DNA from: Pseudomonas pharyngis
GTDB lineage: Bacteria; Pseudomonadota; Gammaproteobacteria; Pseudomonadales; Pseudomonadaceae
DNA length: 64,000 nucleotides
NCBI RefSeq assembly: GCF_021602345.1
Contig: NZ_BQID01000003.1
Span: forward strand, 434,001 to 498,000
Reading direction: 5' to 3'
The notes beneath the pieces were generated by a model that did no database searches, had not been told where the DNA came from, and saw only the letters and a list, made by a program, of their open reading frames with translations. Positions 6,238 to 16,033 of the stretch are shown in pieces; position 1 is the stretch's first letter; each line of letters opens with the position of its first letter. A program made the position numbers and the translations under genes.

Positions 6238-7524
6238 TCAGAAGATATTGATCGGGTAATCCACGAATACACGCAGTTCGTTGCCGCTGACGTTGTATTC
6301 GCTGGATTTCTGCGAAACACGCAGGATCGAGCTACGCAGCTTGATGCTCAGGTCTTTGGCCGGGCCACTTTGCACGACGTACTTGAACTGGTTGAAGATC
6401 TCACGCTCGGTGCCGCCTTCGCTGGTGGACGTGGTGATGTTGTCGCCACGCACGTACGCGAAGTTGTAGCTCAGACCCGGTACGCCGAATGCGCTGAAGT
6501 CCAGGCCGTAGCCCAACTGCCAGCTACGCTCGTCTTCAGCGTTGAAGTCGGACCAGTAGGAGTTGGCCAGGTAGATGGTGTTGCCACCGTCACCCACGCG
6601 ACCCTGACCTTTCTGATAACCGCCGTAGGCGTAACCCAGGTTGCTGTCGCCGGTGGAGCGCTGGTGTGCCACGGTGAACGAGTGCGGGCCGGTGGCGAAG
6701 GTCGCTGCCAGACTCCAGATCTTGTTGTCGTCGCCGGTTACACCGTTTTCGCGGACGTAGGAGTTGTCCAGCTTGGTGCGGTAACCGTTGAAGTCCAGGG
6801 TCAGGGACTGATCCTTGTCGATCGGGAACACGTAGTTGGCGTTCACGTATTGCTTCTTCAGCACGTCTTCGACGTCGGAAGCGTACAGCGCTGCCTTGAA
6901 CTGTTCGGTGAACTGGTAGCTACCGCCCAACACGTTGATCGATTTCAGACCACCGCTGTCACGGCCTTCAGCGCTCTTGCGCGATTCGGCGGTGAAGCGA
7001 CCGGCGTTCAGCTCCAGACCCTTGATCTCTTTGGAAGTGATCAAGGTACCGGTGTAGCTTTCCGGCAGCAGACGCACGTTGTCGTAGCTCAGCACCGGCA
7101 GGGCCGGCATCTGGTCACCGTAAGTCAGTACGGTGTTGGAGATACGGAATTTTACCGCTGCGCCACCCTTCGACAGGTCGTCAGCCGCGTTGCCGCTGTC
7201 ACCCTGTTTGAAGAAGTCGATACCACCGGCACCGCTGCGGCCCTTGCCGCCGTCCAGGCGCAGTGCATACAGACCGAAGGCATCCACACCCACACCCACG
7301 GTGCCTTGAGTGAAACCGGACGAGAACGTGCCGATGGCCGCTTGGCCCCATTCGGCTTTGTCCTGGTTGCCATCTTTGTAGTCACGATTGATGTAGGCAT
7401 TGCGCAGCAGCACTTTGAGGCTGCTGTCTTCAACAAAACCCTTGGACTCGGCCTGGTCGTTAGCCATGGCCGAAGTGGCACTCAACATCCCCAGTGCGAT
7501 CAAACTGATTCGCTTGTTCAACAT
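6238..7524 (-). CDS. OprD-family outer membrane porin
   Basis: 428 aa with a signal peptide (MLNKRISLIALGMLSATSAMA) and a beta-barrel composition of alternating aromatic and polar strands. GFVEDSSLKVLLRNAYINRDYKD after the signal is the usual opening of Pseudomonas OprD-family specific channels, and LTYGDQMPALPVLSYDNVRLLPE is the conserved strand-3/loop region. The final residue is Phe in YPINIF, as outer-membrane barrels require. These channels take up amino acids, peptides or carboxylates. The subfamily (OprE, OpdP, OprQ and so on) cannot be settled by eye. A good terminator follows and the gene is monocistronic. Confidence 0.9.
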   Translation of the reverse strand: MLNKRISLIALGMLSATSAMANDQAESKGFVEDSSLKVLLRNAYINRDYKDGNQDKAEWGQAAIGTFSSGFTQGTVGVGVDAFGLYALRLDGGKGRSGAGGIDFFKQGDSGNAADDLSKGGAAVKFRISNTVLTYGDQMPALPVLSYDNVRLLPESYTGTLITSKEIKGLELNAGRFTAESRKSAEGRDSGGLKSINVLGGSYQFTEQFKAALYASDVEDVLKKQYVNANYVFPIDKDQSLTLDFNGYRTKLDNSYVRENGVTGDDNKIWSLAATFATGPHSFTVAHQRSTGDSNLGYAYGGYQKGQGRVGDGGNTIYLANSYWSDFNAEDERSWQLGYGLDFSAFGVPGLSYNFAYVRGDNITTSTSEGGTEREIFNQFKYVVQSGPAKDLSIKLRSSILRVSQKSSEYNVSGNELRVFVDYPINIF

Positions 7525-7823
7525 TTTGTTTTCCTTATTACGGGTTGAAACGCGCTGTGTCGAACGGCTGAAACGGCGCTTATTGCACTCTTTTATTCAC
7601 CCCGAAACAAAAAGACCCGCTCAAGACAATGTCATGGCGGGCCTGCTCCTGATTTTGAGTCATGGCGGTTAGCCACAGGCGTTGGGCCGAATCGTAGCCG
7701 CGCCCTCAACAATGTGTCAATTTCAAGAATCGTCTTTAAATAGGCGAAAAACTTCTAAAAAAAGTAAATTTTGCGGTGGCTTCGTGCAGGGAAACGCCTG
7801 TAATCAGGGATTTTAATGCCGGG

Positions 7824-8492
7824 TCACGCACCCCCGTCGAGGCCACAGACCGGCAAGGCATGCGCCGCTGTCGCAGGCGTAAACGACTCACTCAACCATT
7901 GAGCGAAGGCCTGCGGTTTACCGAGCCACGGGCCGATATCCACCACTGTGAACTGACCATCCTGCTCCAGTGCGAGAGTCGGAAAACCCTGCCCGCCGAG
8001 TTTCGCCAACAGAGCGCGGCTGTTCTTCATATGTTGCTCGGTGTCGACGGACTGCTTGGCGTTCAAGAAAGTAGCGGCGTCGTAACCCTGCTGGACCGCG
8101 TATTCCAACAGCACACTTTCGTCGGCAATTCGGCGCCCCTCGACATAGTGCGCCGTCTGCAAACGCCCCAGCAGCTCCAGGCCACGGCCGTCGATTTTCT
8201 CCGCTGCCAGCACAGCGGCAATCGGCGGTGCCGAATCAAACACCGCGGTGTGATCGCGCAACAGGCCTTCGAAATAGGCTTCGCCAAACGGCTGACCGGT
8301 GTATTCGGCAATGCGCCGGTCATGAGGCATCACGTAATTGCGCAGTTGCGGTGACACGTTCTGGCGGTTGGCACCGGTCATCATGCCGCCGGCGTGGGCG
8401 ATCACCGGCAGCACTTGCTGTGCGGCTTGCACCAGTGGTTTGGCGCCATAGCACCAGCCGCACAGCGGGTCGTAGATGTAATGAAGAGTCAT
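7824..8492 (-). CDS. DsbA-family protein with CGWC active site
   Basis: 222 aa thioredoxin-fold protein that opens directly with MTLHYIYDPLCGWCYG; the CGWC redox pair is at residues 11-14. There is no signal peptide, so it is cytosolic. The QGFPTLAL cis-Pro loop is near the C terminus. I chose ATG 8492 because GGAG lies 7 nt upstream; the longer frame to 8621 adds an untypical Arg/Pro-rich leader. It belongs to the same broad family as the FrnE-like gene at 761-1405 but is clearly a separate subfamily. Its role is unknown. Confidence 0.82.
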   Translation of the reverse strand: MTLHYIYDPLCGWCYGAKPLVQAAQQVLPVIAHAGGMMTGANRQNVSPQLRNYVMPHDRRIAEYTGQPFGEAYFEGLLRDHTAVFDSAPPIAAVLAAEKIDGRGLELLGRLQTAHYVEGRRIADESVLLEYAVQQGYDAATFLNAKQSVDTEQHMKNSRALLAKLGGQGFPTLALEQDGQFTVVDIGPWLGKPQAFAQWLSESFTPATAAHALPVCGLDGGA

Positions 8493-8683
8493 CGGAAAGC
8501 TCCGGCTGGAAGGTGGGAAAAATGATGTCGGCACATTAGTCCCTCGGTCGTTGCGGAAAAACGCCGGAATGGCTTTCAGTGTGTTTCGGCAATCGGTCAA
8601 ATCGAGACCGGCAGCCGCCACTTCCAGATCAGGCAGACAACCTGGTGGGCATTGGCACCTGCAGCTTCTGATATCGCTCCCAT

Positions 8684-8716
8684 AAAAAAAGCGCTGCCAT
8701 CCCGGCAGCGCTTTTT
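8684..8716. terminator. bidirectional intrinsic terminator
   Basis: AAAAAAGCGCTGCC and GGCAGCGCTTTTT flank a short loop. It lies just past the stop of the small minus-strand gene that ends at 8737 and would terminate it. Confidence 0.8.
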
Positions 8717-8736
8717 ACAATCCCTGTTTGTTCTTC

Positions 8737-8949
8737 TTATCCTTCCATCACATCCCAGAGTGCTTCCAGTTCGGCCTCGCTGAACAGGCCAGCGGGGTAA
8801 CGCTCGATCATCATCCGGCGCGGATCAGGTTCCCTGATCTGACGCGTTCCATTGGACTTCAACCAGTGCGCGACAATCTGGAGCGACTCACTATTTACAG
8901 CCATGGGATGCAACGTCCGCTCGCTGATTACGTTCACTTCGGCGTTCAT
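8737..8949 (-). CDS. small conserved-looking protein of unknown function
   Basis: 70 aa from ATG 8949 (AGAGAG upstream); a TTG start at 8991 would give 84 aa. The sequence is soluble and acidic at the C terminus (SEAELEALWDVMEG). The REPDPRRMMIERYPAGLF stretch is proline- and arginine-containing and not membrane-like. A strong terminator follows immediately, which supports it as a real gene. I do not recognise the family. Confidence 0.5.
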   Translation of the reverse strand: MNAEVNVISERTLHPMAVNSESLQIVAHWLKSNGTRQIREPDPRRMMIERYPAGLFSEAELEALWDVMEG

Positions 8950-9093
8950 TTCAGCGCTCTCTCCCCGTTCATGAGCGGCTAAGTTATCCAAGGTATATGA
9001 CAGAACTGTTGAAGTTCTCCCCCCTCCCTAGTGCACCATGAGCGATACAAGAGCTATGCCAATGTCTGGCAATTGTCGACCAGCGGACATAAA

Positions 9094-9125
9094 GAAACCC
9101 GCAGTCCTGACGGGCTGCGGGTTTC
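9094..9125 (-). terminator. intrinsic terminator of aguA
   Basis: GAAACCCGCAG (9094-9104) pairs with CTGCGGGTTTC (9115-9125). It lies 70 bases past the aguA stop. Confidence 0.7.
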
Positions 9126-9194
9126 TCTTCAAGCGTGGGCAACAAACGACTGCCCGGTCGATTTCCCAATCAACTCAAGCTGTTACATCCGCAC

Positions 9195-10301
9195 TCACTC
9201 TTTGTGCGGCGCGGGCTGCTGTTGGGTAAGGCAGTGAATGTTGCCGCCGCCCAGTAACAGTTCGCGCCCCGGCACCATCACCACTTCGTGTTGCGGGAAC
9301 AGGTTCTGCAGGATCTCCCGAGCCGGGGCGTCCATCGGGTCGTCGAAGCTTGGCGCGATGATCCCGCCGTTGACGATCAGGAAGTTCACGTAGGAACCGG
9401 CCAGGCGCACGCTCGGGTTGCGCTCCTGAGTGCCGTCCACCGGGTCCACGCCAGCGCATTCTTCTTCGGTGGCAAACAGCGGCCCCGGAATCGGCATCTT
9501 GTGCACCGTGAACGGGCGGCCCTTGGCGTCGGTGCTGCTTTCCAGCACTTTCATCGCGGCCTGGCAACGCGGGTAGTTCGGATCCTGCGGATCGTCAGTC
9601 CAGGCCAGCAGCACTTCGCCCGGACGCACGTAGCAGCAGAAGTTATCCACATGGCCGTCGGTTTCGTCGTTGAACAGGCCATCCGGCAGCCAGATGATTT
9701 TGTCCACCGACAGGTTTTCACTGAGCACCGCTTCGATTTCTTCGCGGCCCAAGTGCGGGTTGCGATTGCGGTTGAGCAGGCATTCTTCGGTGGTGATCAG
9801 GGTGCCTTCGCCGTCGACGTGAATCGAGCCGCCTTCGAGCACAAAGCCTTCGGTGCGGTAGCGCGGGCTGCGCTCGATTTCGAGGATCTTGCCGCCGACC
9901 TGGGAGTCGCGGTTCCACGGCGAATACAGGCCACCGTCAAAGCCGCCCCAGGCGTTGAAATCCCAGTTCACACCGCGCACTTCGCCGCTGTTGTTGATCA
10001 CGAAAGTCGGTCCGCTATCGCGAACCCAGGCGTCATCGCTGGACATCTCGACCACGCGGATATTCGGCACGTCGAGGCGAGCGCGAGCGTTTTCGTACTG
10101 GCCGGCGGACACCGCCACGGTTACCGGTTCGAAACGCGCGATGGCCTTGGCCACGGCGACGTGAGCGGCCTGCGCAGGTTTGCCGCCCAGACGCCAGTTG
10201 TCCGGACGTTCGGGCCAGATCATCCAGGTCTGGGTTTGCGGTGCCCATTCGGCCGGCATGTAGAAGCCATCGGCGCGTGGTGTGCTTTTCAAAGTGGTCA
10301 T
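9195..10301 (-). CDS. aguA: agmatine deiminase
   Basis: 368 aa, the usual length of bacterial agmatine deiminase, which converts agmatine to N-carbamoylputrescine and ammonia in arginine-decarboxylase-derived putrescine synthesis. The N-terminal [23 protein letters not shown] is diagnostic. Guanidine-group motifs [19 protein letters not shown]-like ([12 protein letters not shown]) and DGHVDNF are all present. The nucleophile is Cys357 in GGGNIHC. The partner aguB is not adjacent in the window. The kinase-aminotransferase gene lies upstream in the same direction after a ~180-base gap. Confidence 0.96.
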   Translation of the reverse strand: MTTLKSTPRADGFYMPAEWAPQTQTWMIWPERPDNWRLGGKPAQAAHVAVAKAIARFEPVTVAVSAGQYENARARLDVPNIRVVEMSSDDAWVRDSGPTFVINNSGEVRGVNWDFNAWGGFDGGLYSPWNRDSQVGGKILEIERSPRYRTEGFVLEGGSIHVDGEGTLITTEECLLNRNRNPHLGREEIEAVLSENLSVDKIIWLPDGLFNDETDGHVDNFCCYVRPGEVLLAWTDDPQDPNYPRCQAAMKVLESSTDAKGRPFTVHKMPIPGPLFATEEECAGVDPVDGTQERNPSVRLAGSYVNFLIVNGGIIAPSFDDPMDAPAREILQNLFPQHEVVMVPGRELLLGGGNIHCLTQQQPAPHKE

Positions 10302-10479
10302 GTCGATCAGACTCCAGGGAACCGTCGAGGGTTTTCAACACGCCGTACAGGGTTGGACGACGGACTATGGCGACTTTATAAACGATAAATATCGGCTTTA
10401 GAAGCCAATAATAAAAAACAATCTGAATTAATCCCTTCAAATACCGATACAAATCGGTATTTGAAGGTTGCCGATCGCC

Positions 10480-13392
10480 TCAAAGCCCTTCTTCAAGCAC
10501 CTTCGCCAGCATGTCGACAAAGAAATCCACGCTCTGACGCGAGGTGACCATCGGCGGTTTGATCTTCAGAACGTTCAGGTAATCGCCGGTCGGCTGCATG
10601 AAGATCCCCAGCTCGCGCAGGCGATCACACAACAGCGTGGTTTCCTCGGTTGCCGGCTCCAGGGTTTCCCGATTGCGGATCAGCTCGACCCCCAGATAGA
10701 ACCCCGAACCGTGCACTGCGCCGACCAACGGATATTGATCGATCAGCGCTTCCAGCCGCGCCTTGAAGTGGGCGCCGACCACCTGGGCGTTTTCCCAGAG
10801 CTTTTCTTCTTCCATGACATCGAGCACCGCCATGCCGATCTGGCAGCTCACCGGACTGCCGCCGGCGGACGAGAAGAAATAGCCCTCGGCCTCCAGCGCT
10901 TCGGCAATTTCCCGGCGGGTGATCACCGCGCCCAGCGGCTGGCCGTTGCCCATGCCTTTGGCCATGGTGATGATGTCCGGCACCACGCCTTGCTCTTCGA
11001 AACCCCAGAAGAAATGGCCCATACGGCCGTAACCGACCTGCACCTCATCGGCGATGCACACGCCGCCACGGGCGCGCACCAATTCATAGACCTTTTTCAG
11101 ATAACCCGGCGGCAGCGAAATCCCGCCCGCATTGCCGTAGACCGGCTCGCAGATGAACCCGGCCAGTTGCCGCTTCTGCTCATCGAGCTTCGCCAGATGA
11201 TGTTCGACGCTGCGCACGTAATCCGGTGCCGAATCCGCGCCGCGAAATTCGCCGCGATAGGTGTTCGGCGCGGTCACCGCATGCACCCAGTCCGGGCGAC
11301 TGCTCAGGGCTTGCGGGTTATCGGCAATCGAGGTCGAGACCGCGTCCGCGCCGACCGTCCAGCCGTGATAAGCCTCCAGCACGCTGATCATGTCGCGGCC
11401 ACCGCTGGCGGCCCACGCCAGGCGGATCGCCAGGTCATTGGCCTCGCTGCCGCTATTGACCAGGAACACCCGATCCATGCCCTCCGGCGCCAGCTTCAGC
11501 AAACGTTCGGAGAACTCGGCGACGGCCGCATAGTTGAATCGCGAGTTGGTATTGAGCAACGACCACTGGCGGCCCGCGACCGCCGCCATGCGCGGATGAC
11601 CGTGGCCGAGCACCGCGACGTTGTTGAGCATGTCGAGGTAGGAACGGCCCTGCATGTCGATCAGGTGATTGCGCCAGCCACGTTCGATACGCGGCGGGTC
11701 GACGTAATAGTGTTTCTGGGTGCGGGCGAAACTGGCGTCGCGACGCGCCAGCAGGGTTGCTGCGTCCAGCTCGGGTTCGGCGTCGCAGGCCAGACCCAGC
11801 AGCGCGGCCGGTGATGGGGAAAGTGCTTGCCAAGCAGCCGCACGGCTCGGCGTGCAGAACAGCGGCGCCTCAAGCTGTGCGCCGCGAATCAATTGCACGA
11901 TCAACGGACCGTCCACCGAACCCAGCACCTGACCTTTCACCAGCGCAGCGCCGCTGTGCAACGAAGGTTTCACGCCCCACAGACGCAGGCTCAGTTGCGG
12001 GCCGTCGAGTCGCAGTGCGCCGTCGGCCGACAGGTGCAGTACGCCAGCGAACGGCGCCTCCACCGTCGAACCTTGGGGTACATGCAATTCGACGTGCAGC
12101 GGGAAAGTCTCTGGCTCATCGGCGCTGTCGGGCCGGGTGCGGGACAGAAGGTATTGTCCATAGCGACTGGCCGCCAGACCATGGATGGCGGCGGCCTCGC
12201 TCAACAGGCGCTGATCGATGCCTGGCTGCTCCCAATTGCCCGCCTCGAAGTGCGCGCTCAACACACCCAGATCGATCAACGCGAATTCGCGCCCGACCAG
12301 ATCGGGCAACAACGGCGCAAAACCTTCACTGTCGATGGCCGGCAATGTCTGGCCGACCGCCGTCAGAATCGCCGCCTCCATCAATGCCAGCGGCACCGAG
12401 GTGGCGACCCGGAAGATCTCCCATTCGTGGGTCAGGTTGTCGCGGCTGTAGGTGTTGCCCGGATCGATGCTGACCTGTTGTTCGCCACTGAGCACCAGCA
12501 CCGCCGCCCGCGCCACGATCAGCGGCCACAGCGCCAGCAGTTCTTCGTGCTGCAGCGGATTGACCTCGTGATAGGCCTGCACGGCCGGCAGAATCACCAA
12601 CGGATCGCCGGCGGCGTGATGCAGCAATGCGGCGCAGGTGACCGACAGATCGGTGATGCGCCAGGTGCGCACCAGATCGCCGAAATCGATGACGCCCTGC
12701 AACTGCCAGTGCCGCCGGGCATCCCGTTGCCAGACCACGTTGTCGTCGGTGATGTCCATGTGGATCGCCTGCACCGGCAGCTTCTCCACCAGCGGCTGCA
12801 AACGAAGTCTGGCCTGTTCGGCAGCCTCGGCGATCAGCGCGCGCTGGCGTTCGTCTTCGATGACCGGCAGCAGGTGCTCGATCAGTGCGCTGGCGTGGCG
12901 CGCGTCCCATTGCAGCGTGCGCTCGAGTCCCGGATGGTCGAACCCGGCCAGGGCCAGATCCATTTCGCCGCAGAGCCGGCCGAACCCGGCAACAACCTCA
13001 TGGCCAAGATGATCGAGAGCCGTCAGTGGCTGGCCCTCGATGTAATCGAGCAGCCGCACATGCACCGATTCGCCCTCGACGTCCAGGGTCAGCAGGTCAG
13101 CACCGTTACTGGCCGCAATCACCCGAGGCACCTTCACCGCGCCGTGCTCGGCCAGGTACTTAAGGCCCGCATGCTGGGCTTGCAGCTCGACCAGCGAATA
13201 ATCGCCCCGGCAGATCTTCAGCACGAACCGCCCACGGTCGCTGTCGACCCGGTAATTGAGATCCTGCTGGCTGCCCAGGGCCTGCAACGTGCCGTTCAAG
13301 CCGTAATGCTGCGCCAGCAGATGCCGTGCCTGCTCCAGTGAAACCTGAGGGCTGGGCAAACTGGCGCGATGAATCAACGTGGCGAACGACAT
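10480..13392 (-). CDS. APH-like kinase / class III aminotransferase fusion protein
   Basis: 970 aa with three parts. Residues ~20-330 are an aminoglycoside-phosphotransferase/choline-kinase-like fold with H211-x-D213 and N218 (HMDITDDN) and D-F-G at VIDFGD. Residues ~425-510 resemble an M23-peptidase-like or lipoyl-like beta region (VEAPFAGVLHLSADG). Residues ~550-970 are a class III PLP aminotransferase with NSGSEAND, EAYHGWT, IADEVQVGYGR and the PLP lysine K812 in TMAKGMGNGQP. The aminotransferase part is closest in pattern to phospho-lyases acting on phosphoamines (AGXT2L1 type), so phosphorylation then elimination or transamination of an amino alcohol or amine is plausible. A 10-bp palindrome (TAGGCGCCTA, 13415-13424) lies just upstream. 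Confidence 0.88.
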   Translation of the reverse strand: MSFATLIHRASLPSPQVSLEQARHLLAQHYGLNGTLQALGSQQDLNYRVDSDRGRFVLKICRGDYSLVELQAQHAGLKYLAEHGAVKVPRVIAASNGADLLTLDVEGESVHVRLLDYIEGQPLTALDHLGHEVVAGFGRLCGEMDLALAGFDHPGLERTLQWDARHASALIEHLLPVIEDERQRALIAEAAEQARLRLQPLVEKLPVQAIHMDITDDNVVWQRDARRHWQLQGVIDFGDLVRTWRITDLSVTCAALLHHAAGDPLVILPAVQAYHEVNPLQHEELLALWPLIVARAAVLVLSGEQQVSIDPGNTYSRDNLTHEWEIFRVATSVPLALMEAAILTAVGQTLPAIDSEGFAPLLPDLVGREFALIDLGVLSAHFEAGNWEQPGIDQRLLSEAAAIHGLAASRYGQYLLSRTRPDSADEPETFPLHVELHVPQGSTVEAPFAGVLHLSADGALRLDGPQLSLRLWGVKPSLHSGAALVKGQVLGSVDGPLIVQLIRGAQLEAPLFCTPSRAAAWQALSPSPAALLGLACDAEPELDAATLLARRDASFARTQKHYYVDPPRIERGWRNHLIDMQGRSYLDMLNNVAVLGHGHPRMAAVAGRQWSLLNTNSRFNYAAVAEFSERLLKLAPEGMDRVFLVNSGSEANDLAIRLAWAASGGRDMISVLEAYHGWTVGADAVSTSIADNPQALSSRPDWVHAVTAPNTYRGEFRGADSAPDYVRSVEHHLAKLDEQKRQLAGFICEPVYGNAGGISLPPGYLKKVYELVRARGGVCIADEVQVGYGRMGHFFWGFEEQGVVPDIITMAKGMGNGQPLGAVITRREIAEALEAEGYFFSSAGGSPVSCQIGMAVLDVMEEEKLWENAQVVGAHFKARLEALIDQYPLVGAVHGSGFYLGVELIRNRETLEPATEETTLLCDRLRELGIFMQPTGDYLNVLKIKPPMVTSRQSVDFFVDMLAKVLEEGL

Positions 13393-13414
13393 GGAGCGAC
13401 CCCTGAAATTTTAT

Positions 13415-13424
13415 TAGGCGCCTA
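13415..13424. promoter_or_regulatory. palindrome upstream of the kinase-aminotransferase gene
   Basis: TAGGCGCCTA is a perfect 10-bp palindrome within ATTTTATTAGGCGCCTATAT, 23 bases before the start codon. It is a possible operator; no regulator is adjacent. Confidence 0.25.
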
Positions 13425-13572
13425 TATCGCCATTGCTTCAGGCGATAAGCAACCCCCAGACCATCCGTCCCCTGACAGGTTGCGAAGCAGGGGGATTTGC
13501 ATGCCCCTCTCGCACCCACCGGCACTTTGCGCAAGAATGTCGGCCATTCAAACCTGCCACTGGAATATCCCC

Positions 13573-14118
13573 ATGAATGTAATCCCCACTGACCTGCCTG
13601 GTGTCCTGATCATCGAACCCAAGGTGTTTGGTGATGAGCGCGGGTTCTTTTACGAAAGTTTCAATGCCAAGGCCTTTCAGGACGCCACCGGCCTCGACAC
13701 GCAATTTGTCCAGGACAACCATTCGCGCTCGCAGAAAGGCGTTCTGCGCGGGCTGCATTACCAGCTGGAAAACACCCAGGGCAAACTGGTCCGCGTTACC
13801 GCTGGCGAAGTCCTCGATGTCGCTGTGGATATCCGTCGCAGCTCGCCGCATTTCGGCAAGTGGGTGGCCGTGCGCCTGTCCGCCGACAACCACCGTCAAC
13901 TGTGGGTACCGGAAGGTTTCGCCCACGGTTTCGTGGTGCTGAGCGAGTTCGCCGAATTCCTCTACAAGACTACTGACTACTACACCCCGTCGGCCGAGCG
14001 CAGCATTCGCTGGGATGACCCGGATCTGGCTATCGACTGGCAGCTGGACGAAGCGCCAAAACTGTCGGCCAAGGATCAGGCAGCCGCCTTCTTCAAGGAA
14101 GCCGACGTCTTTTCCTGA
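13573..14118 (+). CDS. rmlC: dTDP-4-dehydrorhamnose 3,5-epimerase
   Basis: 181 aa, exactly the family length. It epimerises dTDP-4-keto-6-deoxyglucose to the rhamno form in dTDP-L-rhamnose synthesis. Motifs are DERGFFYESFN, the catalytic His in GVLRGLHYQ, the KLVRVTAGEVLDVAVDIR jelly-roll core and VPEGFAHGF. ATG 13573 gives the standard N terminus; the ribosome site is weak (GGAA). rmlA, rmlB and rmlD are not in the window, although in P. aeruginosa rmlC ends an rmlBDAC operon next to dctBD. Here only the rmlC-dctB-dctD adjacency is visible. Confidence 0.95.
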   Translation: MNVIPTDLPGVLIIEPKVFGDERGFFYESFNAKAFQDATGLDTQFVQDNHSRSQKGVLRGLHYQLENTQGKLVRVTAGEVLDVAVDIRRSSPHFGKWVAVRLSADNHRQLWVPEGFAHGFVVLSEFAEFLYKTTDYYTPSAERSIRWDDPDLAIDWQLDEAPKLSAKDQAAAFFKEADVFS

Positions 14119-14218
14119 AGCCCTGTGTGAATTTTCAGCGCCGCTGCACACCCGGCCACGGGTGCGCAGACTGCGCCGGCAAGCCTAGGCATAATGCGCC
14201 TGTACCCACAGGCGCCCG

Positions 14219-16033
14219 ATGCTCATGACTCCGACCCTTCCCCGTCGCCCCCGCTGGCGCAGTCTTGCCCTGCTGGCTCTGTGCCTGGCACCGCTGCTGT
14301 GGCCGCTGGAACACTTGGCCGAGCGCTATTACCGCAGCGAACTGGCCGGTCAGAATCGCCAGACCCTCGACCTCTACGTCGCCAACCTGTTGGGCACGCT
14401 GCATCGCTATGAAGTGCTGCCGCAAATCCTCGGCGACCTGCCGGCCCTGCGCGCGGTGCTCGGGGCGCCGGACGACGGCGTGACACAGGGCAACGCCAAC
14501 CGCCTGCTGAAGAACATCGCCGCGCAGACCGGCGCCGAAGTCATGTACCTGATGGACACCAACGGCCAGACGCTCGCAGCGTCGAACTGGGACAAGCACG
14601 ACAGCTTCGTCGGGCGTAATTTCTCATTCCGGCCGTACTTCAGCGAAGCCATGGCCGGACGCCTCGGGCGCTTCTTCGGGTTGGGCACTACCTCTGCCAA
14701 GCGCGGCTACTTCTTCGCCGCCGCCGTGCGCAACGGCGAAAAAATCATCGGCGTGCTGGTGATCAAGGTTGACCTCGACCACACCGAAAGCCTGTGGGGC
14801 AAAACCCCGGAACAACTGCTGGTGACCGACCACAACGGCGTGGTCATCCTCACCTCGCGCCCGGAATGGCGTTTTCGCGCGACCCGCACCCTCAGTGATG
14901 CCGAGCGCGCGGCGATCACCGCAATCCAGCCCTACCCGACCCGCGAGCCACGCCCGCTGAACCTGAGCCCGACCGCGTGGTTGCCGCAAACCCAGGAGAT
15001 CGCGGAAACCGGCTGGAGCGTCAGCATCCTCGCCCCGCGTACGTTGATCGACCGACCTGTGCGCACGGTCGTGGCGATCGGCGGCGCCACCTTGCTGGTG
15101 GTGATGCTGTTGCTGGGCCTGATGATGCAGCGTCGTCGTCATTACCTGGAACGGATCGCCTTCGAAGCCAAGGCCCGGCGGGAACTCGAAGGACGGGTCG
15201 CCGAACGTACCAGCGATCTCGAAGGCCTCAACCGCCGCCTGAAACAGGAAGTGCTGGAACGCGAACAGGCCCAGCAGGAACTGGTGCGCGCCCAGGACGA
15301 TCTGGTACAGGCAGGCAAGCTGTCGGCGCTGGGGACGATGTCGGCGAGCATCAGCCACGAACTCAACCAGCCGCTGGCGGCGATCCGCAGCTACGCCGAA
15401 AACGCCGAAGTGCTGCTCGACCACGAACGCACCGAAGACGCACGAGGCAACCTCAAACTGATCAGCGAGCTGACCGGGCGCATGGCATCGATCATCGCCC
15501 ACCTGCGCGCCTTCGCCCGCCGCGACCGCCACGCCCCGGAAAGCGTGGCCCTGCAACCGGCGCTGGACGACGCACTTGCCTTGCTGGCCAAACGTCGCCG
15601 GAGCATGGATGTCGAACTGATCCGCGACCTGCCGGCCGCCACCCTTTGGGTCGAGGCCGGGGAAACCCGTCTGCGCCAGGTGCTGGGCAACCTGCTGGCC
15701 AACGCCCTCGACGCTCTGACTGAAAAAGGCCCGCCGCGCAAATTGTGGCTGAGTGCCGAATCCACCGACGAAGGCGTCAATCTGTACATTCGCGACAATG
15801 GCCCGGGTTTCTGCATGGAAGCCCTGGGCCGTGCCAGCGAACCGTTTTACACGACCAAGACCCGCACCCAGGGTCTGGGTCTGGGGTTGGCCATTTGCGA
15901 AACCCTGATGCGCGCCTTCGGCGGTGAACTGTCGTTCGCCAACCACAAGCAAGGTGGCGCCCTGATCACCCTGCGGCTGCGCGCCGGCGCGCCCGGGGTC
16001 AGCCTGCAACCGTCCGAGGATCGAAGCGCATGA
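14219..16033 (+). CDS. dctB: C4-dicarboxylate sensor histidine kinase
   Basis: 604 aa membrane sensor kinase. A first membrane helix (LALLALCLAPLLWPL) and a second near residue 285 enclose a ~250-residue periplasmic double-PAS sensor with GRNFSFRPYFSEAMAGRLGRFFGLG and SAKRGYFFA, both typical of DctB. A coiled-coil linker follows, then the DHp box with H380 (SISHELNQPL), N-box NLLANALDAL and G-boxes DNGPGF and GLGLGLAI. It senses C4-dicarboxylates and phosphorylates DctD. The stop overlaps the dctD start (ATGA). Confidence 0.94.
   Translation: MLMTPTLPRRPRWRSLALLALCLAPLLWPLEHLAERYYRSELAGQNRQTLDLYVANLLGTLHRYEVLPQILGDLPALRAVLGAPDDGVTQGNANRLLKNIAAQTGAEVMYLMDTNGQTLAASNWDKHDSFVGRNFSFRPYFSEAMAGRLGRFFGLGTTSAKRGYFFAAAVRNGEKIIGVLVIKVDLDHTESLWGKTPEQLLVTDHNGVVILTSRPEWRFRATRTLSDAERAAITAIQPYPTREPRPLNLSPTAWLPQTQEIAETGWSVSILAPRTLIDRPVRTVVAIGGATLLVVMLLLGLMMQRRRHYLERIAFEAKARRELEGRVAERTSDLEGLNRRLKQEVLEREQAQQELVRAQDDLVQAGKLSALGTMSASISHELNQPLAAIRSYAENAEVLLDHERTEDARGNLKLISELTGRMASIIAHLRAFARRDRHAPESVALQPALDDALALLAKRRRSMDVELIRDLPAATLWVEAGETRLRQVLGNLLANALDALTEKGPPRKLWLSAESTDEGVNLYIRDNGPGFCMEALGRASEPFYTTKTRTQGLGLGLAICETLMRAFGGELSFANHKQGGALITLRLRAGAPGVSLQPSEDRSA

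Noticed and set aside
6063-6251. Short plus-strand frame after the nested inverted repeat
   Set aside because: It runs across the porin terminator and is Lys/Phe-rich from A/T runs; no sign of a real gene.
9288-10388. Plus-strand open frame opposite aguA
   Set aside because: Antisense to a full-length agmatine deiminase gene; composition typical of shadow frames.
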